From: CAIWHR01 sp963709525
GTDB lineage: Bacteria; Pseudomonadota; Gammaproteobacteria; Burkholderiales; Casimicrobiaceae
Assembly (NCBI GenBank): GCA_963709525.1
Contig: CAVPXB010000015.1
Location: forward strand, 372,001-436,000
Length of the DNA stretch: 64,000 nucleotides
Direction: 5' to 3'
A program made the translations under genes and the position numbers. Position 1 is the first letter of the stretch. Every line of letters starts with the position of its first letter. Below are positions 56,615 through 64,000 of the stretch, in pieces. The notes beneath the pieces are model-generated. The model was given only the letters and a program-made list of their open reading frames with translations. It ran no database searches and had not been told where the DNA came from.

Positions 56615-58486
56615 ATGAACCGACAGACAACGGAGTCGACGATGGATGCTGAACTGCTGCGCGCGACGCGCGCCAAGGCGAGGAGGTCGGGCCGCAGGAC
56701 GCTCGTGTGGAAGGCGCTGGAAGCCGCCAGCCTCGCCGCGGCACTCGCCGCGCCCCTCGCGGCGTGGGCCGCAGACGCCCCCCGCCGGCCCAACATCGTC
56801 GTCATCCTCGCCGACGACATGGGCTACGCCGACATGGGCTCGTTCGGCGGCGAGATCAAGACGCCGAACCTCGACGCGCTGGCCGCTGACGGCGTGCGAT
56901 TCACCAACTTCTACACCCACGCCAGCTGCTCGCCGACGCGGTCGATGCTGCTCACCGGCGTCGACACGCACCTCAACGGCCTGGGCAACATGGACGAGTG
57001 GACGGCGCCGAACCAGGTCGGCGTGCCCGGCTACGAGGGCTACCTCAACAATCGTGTCGCGACGCTGCCGCAGCTGCTCAAGGGCGCGGGCTACCACACC
57101 TACATGGTCGGCAAGTGGCACATGGGCAAGGCGCCCGACCAGATCCCCGCGGCGCGCGGCTTCGAGCGCGACTTCTCGCTGCTCGACGGCGCCGGCAGCT
57201 ACTGGGACATGACGAATTTCACCGCCGCGTCGCCGCGGTCGGTCTTCACCGAGGACGGCCGCTACCTGACCCGGCTGCCCGCCGACTACTATGCGACCAA
57301 GACCTACACCGACAAGCTGATCGGCTTCATCGACGACAACAAGGCCGACGGCAAGCCCTTCTTCGCCTACGTCTCGCACCAGGCGCCGCACGACCCCTAC
57401 CACCTGCCCAGGGACTGGCGCAACCGCCACGTCGGCGAGTACGACAAGGGCTGGGACACGGTGCGCCAGGAGCGGCTCAAGCGGCAAGTCGAGATGGGCA
57501 TCACGCCCGCGGGCACGCAGCTTTCCGAGCGCATGTGGTTCATCCCCGACCCGATCGTTCTCGCGCCGGCCAGCCGCGCCGTGCTCGGCAAGAAGATGGA
57601 GCTCTATGCAGGCATGGTGGAAAACCTCGACCACCACGTCGGGCGGCTGATCGACCACCTGAAGAAGATCGGCGAATATGAGAACACGATCTTCGTCGTC
57701 TTCGGTGACAACGGCCCCGAAGGCACCGACCTCTTCAAGATGATCGCCGGCACGCCCGGCACGCGCGACTACCTGTTCGCGGCGTCGGCCTGGTCGCAGA
57801 CCCACCCCAACGCCTGGGGCGACCCGGGTTCGTACGTCGCCTATGGCCCGATGTGGGCGCAGGTCTCGGCCACGCCGTTCAGCCAGTACAAGGGCTGGCT
57901 CGGCGAGGGTGGCATCCGCAATGCGCTCATCGTCGGCGGCCCGGCCGTCAAGCGCGCCAAGGGCAGCATCAACCACGGCCTGATGCACGTGGCCGACCTG
58001 ATGCCGACGGTCCTCGAGATCGCGGGGACGAATTACCCGAAGACGCTCGCGGGCCGCGAACTGCCGCCGCTGATCGGCAAGTCCTGGACCAAGGTGCTCG
58101 CCGGCCAGGCCGAGTCGCCGCGCACGGACCAGGACTACCTCGCCTGGCAGCTGTTCGGCAACCACGCCCTGAGGCAAGGCGACTGGAAGATCCGCTGGCT
58201 GTACAAGTCGCTCGGCAAGGGCGACTGGGAGCTGTTCAACCTCAAGACCGATGCCGCCGAGCGCAAGGACCTCGCTGCCGAGCGCCCCGACAAGGTCAAG
58301 GAGATGGTCGCACTCTGGGACGGCTACGCGCGGGCGAACAACGTCATCCTGCCGAACCGCTCGGTCTTCGAGACCTTGGAAGACCAGTTGCCGCCGCGGG
58401 TACCCGACGACCCGGGCTACCCGCCGCTGATCTTCAAGCGCCAGTTCGTGCCCCCGAAGGACATGCTGGCCGAGCCCAAGCCGTGA
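56615..58486 (+). CDS. Type I arylsulfatase, exported
   Basis: 623 aa from ATG 56615 (ATG 56609 and 56642 also possible). A signal-anchor-like N-terminus (ASLAAALAAPLAAWAA) precedes the sulfatase fold: PNIVVILADDMGYADMG, formylglycine motif CSPTRSMLLTG with Cys-105, KWHMGKAPDQ, SHQAPHDPYHLP and VFGDNGPEGTD. Shorter than the sulfatase at 20.9 kb and lacking its C-terminal extension. Followed 53 bp later by an outer-membrane protein. Substrate unknown. Confidence 0.92.
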   Translation: MNRQTTESTMDAELLRATRAKARRSGRRTLVWKALEAASLAAALAAPLAAWAADAPRRPNIVVILADDMGYADMGSFGGEIKTPNLDALAADGVRFTNFYTHASCSPTRSMLLTGVDTHLNGLGNMDEWTAPNQVGVPGYEGYLNNRVATLPQLLKGAGYHTYMVGKWHMGKAPDQIPAARGFERDFSLLDGAGSYWDMTNFTAASPRSVFTEDGRYLTRLPADYYATKTYTDKLIGFIDDNKADGKPFFAYVSHQAPHDPYHLPRDWRNRHVGEYDKGWDTVRQERLKRQVEMGITPAGTQLSERMWFIPDPIVLAPASRAVLGKKMELYAGMVENLDHHVGRLIDHLKKIGEYENTIFVVFGDNGPEGTDLFKMIAGTPGTRDYLFAASAWSQTHPNAWGDPGSYVAYGPMWAQVSATPFSQYKGWLGEGGIRNALIVGGPAVKRAKGSINHGLMHVADLMPTVLEIAGTNYPKTLAGRELPPLIGKSWTKVLAGQAESPRTDQDYLAWQLFGNHALRQGDWKIRWLYKSLGKGDWELFNLKTDAAERKDLAAERPDKVKEMVALWDGYARANNVILPNRSVFETLEDQLPPRVPDDPGYPPLIFKRQFVPPKDMLAEPKP

Positions 58487-58539
58487 TCCCTGGCCCCGAT
58501 GCCCGATCCGGACCACTTAAGCAAGCGAGAGACGAACCC

Positions 58540-59526
58540 ATGAAGAACGACCGAGTCATGATGAAGCCGGTGATCTGGGCACGCTGGGCTGCCGCCGCGG
58601 CGCTGGCGATGGCCGCGCTCTGCCCGCCGCAGGCGCTGGCCCAGGTACCGGCGCGCTTCTACTGGAAGTCGCTGTCGGGCGCCAATGCGGTGCCGGTGAT
58701 CTTCAATTCGCTCAGCGGCAACACCAACCCCTTCGACCCGTCGAACCGGGTGACGCCGGACGCCAACTTCGACGCCACCATGGCCCTGACCGGCTGGGCC
58801 CACACCTACGCGCTGGGCGACCGCTCGGCGATGGGCGCGATCATCCTGCCGATGGGCCGGGTCTCGGGTGGCGTGGCGGGCGTGACCGAGACTTCCCGCG
58901 GGTTCGGCGACCCGATGCTCGAGTTCAACTACAACCTCATCGGCCCGAAGGCGCAAAAGACGATTCCCGATGTGCTGCGCTACGAGCCCGGGTTCTCGCT
59001 CGACCTGCTCGTCGATCTGGCGTTGCCGATCGGGGAGTACAACAGCAGCCAGTCGGTGAACCTGGGGCAGAACCGCTGGTACGGGCGCATTGGCGCGCCC
59101 GTCGTCTGGCAGCTGGGTTCGTGGGTACCGGGCCGGCGCACGACGCTGGAACTGCTGCCTGCGGTGTGGCTGTTCGGTGACAACGACGACTTCGTCGGCA
59201 AGACGCTGAAGACCGACCCGATGTTCCAGCTCGACGCGCACCTCACGCGCGACCTCACCGAGCACCTGTGGGGCGGGCTCGACCTGACCTGGTACAACGG
59301 CGGCGGCTCGACGATCAACGGTCTCGCGGGCGGGAAGCTCAACAACGTCGGCGTAGGGCTCACGCTCGGCTACACGGTCAACGAAAACCTCAACCTGACC
59401 CTCGGCTACAAGTCGACCGTCAACGACAGCGCGCCCAGCGACATGCGCATGGACGGGTTCATGGTCACGCTGGTCTTCGGCTGGCACCCGATCGTCGAGG
59501 GTATGCGACGGCTGAAGAGCGAGTAG
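58540..59526 (+). CDS. Outer-membrane protein, Phenol_MetA-degradation type
   Basis: 328 aa. Signal peptide (AALAMAALCPPQALAQ) and amphipathic strands such as GFGDPMLEFNYNLIGPKAQK, PGFSLDLLVDLALPIGEYNS, WYGRIGAPVVWQLGSWVPGR and GGGSTINGLAGGKLNNVGVG. These fit the 'MetA pathway of phenol degradation' outer-membrane channels, which admit hydrophobic aromatics. C-terminal KSE is not the usual aromatic end. In operon with the sulfatase. Confidence 0.85.
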   Translation: MKNDRVMMKPVIWARWAAAAALAMAALCPPQALAQVPARFYWKSLSGANAVPVIFNSLSGNTNPFDPSNRVTPDANFDATMALTGWAHTYALGDRSAMGAIILPMGRVSGGVAGVTETSRGFGDPMLEFNYNLIGPKAQKTIPDVLRYEPGFSLDLLVDLALPIGEYNSSQSVNLGQNRWYGRIGAPVVWQLGSWVPGRRTTLELLPAVWLFGDNDDFVGKTLKTDPMFQLDAHLTRDLTEHLWGGLDLTWYNGGGSTINGLAGGKLNNVGVGLTLGYTVNENLNLTLGYKSTVNDSAPSDMRMDGFMVTLVFGWHPIVEGMRRLKSE

Positions 59527-59659
59527 TCGCCCCGCCGGTTATCAGAACGGTGTATCGGCGCTCAATGACCGCCTTATGAGCATGGCTGCAGCCGGAACGG
59601 GGCGGCTTATGGTTGAGACTCCCGCATGGGCGGCCGCCTGCGAAAGTCGGCTCACGCTG

Positions 59660-59879
59660 GATTCTGTTGAAAAACTCGGTTTCGATGTCTCTGCGCGAGT
59701 GAATCGGGCCCAGGCGCTCGGGACGCTTGCGCCAGCACCTCGCGGTACCAATCGCAGTTGAAAACCCGTCAGCGAGCCCGCTGGCGGCCGCGCGGGCCAT
59801 CGACGCATCGCCCGCAACTTGAGTATTGAAATTTGGCCTCGGCAAGTCGAGTTGCCAAGTCGACTTTTTCAACAGAATC
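59660..59879. mobile_element. 220-bp MITE-like element
   Basis: Inverted 19-bp ends, gattctgttgaaaaactcg at 59660-59678 and its inverse with one mismatch at 59861-59879. The tgttgaaaaa type of end is typical of IS5/IS1182-group insertion sequences. No transposase inside, so a non-autonomous derivative. It lies between the outer-membrane gene and the oxidoreductase. Confidence 0.7.
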
Positions 59880-60197
59880 GCTGGACTGCAGCCCTTGACG
59901 GCACGAGCGTCGCCGGCAGCAGTGGGTCGAATTGCGACGGCCAGCCGGGTGGAATCGGCGCCCGGAAGCTGTCCGCAAGGGTGACGATACCCCGCAGCTG
60001 ACACTCGACGTCGGTAGGCACGGCCACGAGGCGACGCTTGAGCCATGACCGCGGAGGGAATGCTCGACGACAGTCGATTACCTGAGCCAACGGCGCCAGA
60101 TTCCTCGAGCTCTCTCAACGCGTGGGGATTGATCTCCATCAGCTGCCCCCGGCGCCCGACCGCCAACACTGAGCACTGCAGTAGACGGGGGCCGTGA

Positions 60198-61718
60198 ATG
60201 TGGCACGCGATCGTGATTGGATCCGGCATCGGTGGCTTGGCCGCTGCCGCTGCGCTCGCTAAGCGCGGCAAGCGCGTGCTGCTACTCGAACAGCATACGG
60301 TGCCAGGCGGGCAGACCCAGACGTTCCGGCGGCAGGACTGGGTGTTCGCCACAGGCGTGCACTACGTCAGCGGCGTCGGTCCGCAGGCGGGCCCAGAAGG
60401 CCAGTTTCGGAGATTGCTGGATTGGCTTGGGGACGGCTCGCTGCAATTCGCGCCGTGCGTCAATCCATACGACATCGTGCGCCTGCCCGGCTTCGAATTC
60501 GGCATCCCGCATCCCGAGGCTGTCTACCGTGCCGCTCTGCATGGGCGCTTCCCCGGCGAGACGGCGTCAATCGACCGCTGGTTCCACGCGTGCCACGAGG
60601 CGCGCAAGGCCGGCACCACGTTGATGGCGGCGCACAACCTTCCGGCGTGGATTGGCTGGGGCTTTCGCCTGCTACGCGGCCGCCAGGCCAACAAATGGTC
60701 CAACCGTACGTTGGCGGACCAACTGGCCGACATCGCTCACCCGCAGTTGCGCGCCGTACTCGGGGCCCGCTGGGGTGACTACGGTGCGCCGCCGACGACG
60801 GCGCCGTTCATCGAACACGCGTGGGTGACCGGGGCCTACGACGGTGGCGCCTACTACCCGGTCGGTGGGCCGGCGCGCTTTGCCGAGACGTTGCTGCCCA
60901 CCGTTCGGGCCGCGGGCGGCGAATGCCGTCTTGGCGCCGACGTCCGACACATCCTCGTCGAGGACGGGCGGGCGGTCGGGGTCGAGGTGGTGCAAGGCGA
61001 CTCGCTGACCATGGAGCGTGCCGAGCACGTGATCTCCGACATCGGCCTGGCCAACACGCTGGCCTGTCTGGATTCGTCGGTCGCAGGCGCGTGGCGCGAG
61101 CAGGCGAGCCCGCTCGCACCTGGACTGGGCTACGTGGCGCTCTATCTCGGGCTCGAAGGCGACATCGCCGCAGCCGGCGCGACCTCGGCCAACCATTGGA
61201 TCTACGACAGCGATGACGTCGATCGCGTCTGGCGGCAGCCGGCAGACGAGGACGCGCCGGGACTCTTCGTGAGTTTCCCGTCGTTGAAGGATCCGGCATG
61301 GCGGGGCCCGCCGACGGCCGAGGTGCTCGCCATCGTCGATCGCGCCGCCTTCGCGCCCTGGCTCGACGCGCCGCAACCGGCCGATGATTACGCTGCGTTC
61401 AAGGACTGGGTGGCCGAGAGGCTACTCGGGCAATTCAAGCGTCACTTCCCCACGCTGGCGTCCATGGTGCGCTTCCACGAGGCAGCCACGCCGCTGACGC
61501 AGCGGCGCTTCGTTCGCGCGGTCGGAGGATCCATGTACGGCATCGAGATGTCCGTCGAGCGCCAGGGCAGCGATGCGCTGAGGCTTCGAACGCCGGTGCC
61601 GGGCCTTCTGCTCGCGGGCCAGGACGTGATCGGTCCAGGGGTGCAGGCGGCGTTCATGGGTGGCCTGATGGCCGCGGCAACCGTTGAGCCGGCGCTATGG
61701 CGCCAATTGGGCGGATAA
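60198..61718 (+). CDS. FAD-dependent oxidoreductase, RetSat/carotenoid isomerase-like
   Basis: 506 aa. FAD Rossmann motif HAIVIGSGIGGLAAAAALAK, then LLEQHTVPGGQTQTF, HYVSGVGP, GGAYYPVGGPARFAE and the C-terminal GLLLAGQDVIGPGVQAAFMG. Same family as 34606-36219 with about one third identity by eye, not a recent duplicate. Probable role: saturation or dehydrogenation of a polyene or steroid-like substrate released by the sulfatase. Start ATG 60198 follows a weak ribosome site (gggggcc). Confidence 0.88.
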   Translation: MWHAIVIGSGIGGLAAAAALAKRGKRVLLLEQHTVPGGQTQTFRRQDWVFATGVHYVSGVGPQAGPEGQFRRLLDWLGDGSLQFAPCVNPYDIVRLPGFEFGIPHPEAVYRAALHGRFPGETASIDRWFHACHEARKAGTTLMAAHNLPAWIGWGFRLLRGRQANKWSNRTLADQLADIAHPQLRAVLGARWGDYGAPPTTAPFIEHAWVTGAYDGGAYYPVGGPARFAETLLPTVRAAGGECRLGADVRHILVEDGRAVGVEVVQGDSLTMERAEHVISDIGLANTLACLDSSVAGAWREQASPLAPGLGYVALYLGLEGDIAAAGATSANHWIYDSDDVDRVWRQPADEDAPGLFVSFPSLKDPAWRGPPTAEVLAIVDRAAFAPWLDAPQPADDYAAFKDWVAERLLGQFKRHFPTLASMVRFHEAATPLTQRRFVRAVGGSMYGIEMSVERQGSDALRLRTPVPGLLLAGQDVIGPGVQAAFMGGLMAAATVEPALWRQLGG

Positions 61719-61785
61719 CCAGTCGACCGCAACCTTGCACCTGGCACGAGCCCAAGTCCATTGACACACGACCAGCCAGTGTTCA

Positions 61786-63798
61786 ATGCAGATTCATGCG
61801 CTTGACACCGAAGCGGCCCTGGCCAGCCTGAAGACCACGGCGGCCGGTCTGTCTGCGTCCGAAGCGGTGCGCCGCAGGGCGGAGTTCGGACCAAACCATG
61901 TCGAGGAACTGGGCCATGAGTCCGTTCTGCTGAGCTTCGCCCGCGAATTCACGCACTTCTTCGCGCTCATCTTGTGGGTCGGTGCGGGGCTGGCCTTTCT
62001 AGCCGACCATTTCGACCCGGGCCAGGGCATGGCCCGGCTTGGCGTGGCCATCGTCGGGGTCATCCTCGTCAACGGCATCTTTTCGTTCTGGCAGGAATAC
62101 AAGGCCGAACGGGCGGTGGCCGCGCTGCGTCAGTTGCTGCCGCAGAAGGTGCAGGCGCTGCGCGCCGGCGAGATTGTCGAAGTGCTGGCCATCGATCTGG
62201 TGCCCGGCGACATCGTGCTGCTCGAAGAAGGCAATGCCGTCCCCGCCGACTGCCGCCTCATCGAGGCCTTTGGGTTGCGCGTGAACACTGCGACGGTCAC
62301 CGGCGAGTCCCTACCCAGAGCGCGCAATGCCGACCCCAGCACCGAAGACGCTGCGCTGTACGCCAAGAATGTCCTGCTGGCTGGCACTTCGGTGGTGTCG
62401 GGCCAGGCGCGTGCCGTGGTTTACGCCACCGGCATGCGCACCGAGTTCGGCCGGATCGCGCAGCTCACGCAATCTGCCGGCAAGCAAGCCTCACCGCTGC
62501 AGCGCGAGATCGCACGCCTTTCGCACATCGTCGCGGCGCTCGCCACGGGCATGGGGGTGACGCTGTTCTTCGTCGGTCAGGCGATGGGCTTGCCGACCTG
62601 GGCGAACCTGCTGTTTGCCATAGGCATCATCGTCGCCAACGTGCCGGAAGGCCTGCTGCCGACAGTGACGCTGTCGCTTGCCATGGCGACGCAGCGCATG
62701 GCCAAACGCAATGCACTGGTGCGGCACCTGCCTGCCGTCGAGGCGCTGGGCTCGACGACGACGATCTGCTGCGACAAGACAGGCACGCTGACGCAGAACC
62801 GCATGTCGGTGCAGCGCCTGTGGCTGGGCGGCGGCTTCCTCGACTTTGACGACCTCGCGGCGCAACCGCGCCTGACCGCGGACCATCGCGAGCTGTTCAT
62901 CAATGCCGCGCTGTGCCACAGCCTGAGAGAGATCGACGATGACGGCCAGCGCAAGCTGCTGGGCGACCCGATGGAAGTGGCGTTGGCCGGCATGGGACGG
63001 CAGGTGGCGGGTGAAATGGCTGACCACCAACGACTCGACGAGATTCCGTTCGACACCGAGCGCAAGCGCATGTCGGTGCTGTGCGCAACCCCTCACGGAC
63101 GCATGCTCTACTGCAAGGGCGCGCCCGAGACGGTGCTGGCCGCCTGCGACTTTGTCAAGTTCGATGCCGGCACCGTGCCACTCGATCCGGCGGCGAAGAC
63201 GCGCCTGCTTGCGGCTCAGCGGCAGATGACCGAGGCCGGACTGCGCGTGCTGGCCTTCGCCCACGCCGCCGTGAACGAGGGCATGCCGAACGAAGAGCGC
63301 GGACTGACTTTGAGCGGGCTCGTCGGGCTGGAAGACCCGCCACGCGAAGAAGTGCCGGACGCCATCGCGCGTTGCATCGCGGCCGGTATCCGCGTCATCA
63401 TGATCACCGGCGACCACCCACAAACGGGGCTGGCGATAGCCCGGAAGATCGGTCTGGTTACGTCTGAACGGCCGGTCGTCATCACTGGTGACCAATTGCG
63501 ATCGATCTCGGCGGCGCAGTTGCAGCTCGCCCTCGATGCGAAAGAGATTCTGTTCGCCCGCGTGGCCGCCGAGCAGAAGATGTTGATCGTGCAGGCCTTG
63601 AAGGCCAAGGGCGAGATCGTCGCCGTCACCGGTGACGGCGTGAACGACGCACCGGCCCTGAAGTGCGCCGACATCGGCATCGCCATGGGCATCGCCGGAA
63701 CCGATGTCGCGAAAGAGGCGGCGGACCTGATCTTGCTCGACGACAACTTCGCCAGCATCGTTGCGGCCATCGAGGAGGGGCGCGCGGTGTTCGAGAAC
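61786..63798 (+). pseudogene. P-type cation-transporting ATPase, interrupted
   Basis: 671 codons of a P2-type (Ca2+/Na+-K+-like) ATPase: cation N-domain start, TVTGES actuator (residue 171-175), ANVPEGLLPTV membrane helix, ICCDKTGTLTQNRMS with phospho-Asp-330, CKGAPETVL nucleotide site, MITGDHPQT and VAVTGDGVNDAPALK hinge. After GRAVFEN, where IRKF and the last six membrane helices should follow, the sequence changes to an IS element. About 200-230 residues are absent. The gene is therefore inactive unless rejoined beyond the window. Confidence 0.9.
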
Positions 63799-64000
63799 CC
63801 CCCGCGTCAGAATAGTTGTCGCCTCTATAGATCAACCTTGGGGGCGGCGATGAAGGACGGACTTGGCTCGATACGGACAGACATTCAAGGACAGAGCGGT
63901 GGCGCGGTTGCTGCCGCCGGAGAGCGCAGCAATCGACGTGGTTGCGCGAGAGGTTGGGATCGGCACGGGCACCTTGGAGCGCTGGCGCGAGGATGCGCGG
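63799..64000 (+). mobile_element. IS element left end (transposase OrfA, partial)
   Basis: Begins at the ATPase break with cccccgcgtcagaatag and a 60-bp leader. From TTG 63863 the frame reads ARYGQTFKDRAVARLLPPES, then VVAREVGIGTGTLERWRED: the helix-turn-helix of an IS3/IS2-type OrfA. Runs off the window. The right end and target duplication cannot be seen. Confidence 0.82.

Noticed and set aside
56531..58516. 661-aa minus-strand frame opposite the sulfatase
   Set aside because: Shadow frame; the plus strand has the complete sulfatase motif set.

Overview
The window is high-GC bacterial chromosome, most likely a betaproteobacterium of the Burkholderiales or a close relative. Evidence: the gshB / mannose-type EIIA / HPr / EI order, the metX-metW pair, an MscS-prfC-DedA housekeeping backdrop, a Pro-rich protein ending in a conserved Cys-Arg-Trp tail, and GC-rich intergenic repeats of the cccccc-ga-ggggg kind. 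Assignments rest on reading the sequence and on family knowledge; no search was run.

Layout. 0-12.8 kb is core: the deoC end, a TonB-like Pro-rich protein, two exported small proteins, prfC, gshB, the nitrogen-type PTS set (EIIA, HPr, EI), metX (one frameshift), metW and an MscS channel. 12.8-20.7 kb is mixed: dienelactone hydrolase, DUF599, K+ channel-like, DedA, RNase D-like exonuclease, ferritin-like protein, a ParDE-type toxin-antitoxin pair, a chimera of a transposase start and a ChrB tail, and an MFS transporter. 20.9-27.2 kb is a sulfatase / outer-membrane protein / secreted protein / DUF2092 cluster divergent from an AraC regulator.

27.2-40.3 kb is accessory and eroded. It holds an M20 peptidase, an orphan 626-aa membrane protein, a RetSat-like oxidoreductase and PsiE, among remnants of M13 peptidase, fadD, DUF433, an ankyrin protein and a tRNA-Lys 3' half, plus small inverted-repeat elements. 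40.3-50 kb carries a LanC-like protein, then a wHTH-TPR regulator, a di-heme cytochrome peroxidase and an Ig-like/propeller lipoprotein. Each of the last three is split by several single-base frameshifts, which suggests either recent decay or poor base accuracy.

50.3-61.7 kb is the most coherent accessory locus: an AraC regulator and an anaerobic-type sulfatase maturase on the minus strand, divergent from two tandem metallo-beta-lactamase-fold hydrolases and a fumarylacetoacetase-family hydrolase; then a second sulfatase, a Phenol_MetA-type outer-membrane protein and a second RetSat-like oxidoreductase. An identical 20-base motif lies in the AraC/MBL divergent region and again upstream of the sulfatase half. 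I infer an AraC-controlled catabolic regulon for a sulfated, probably hydrophobic substrate. The window ends in a P-type cation ATPase gene interrupted by an IS element.
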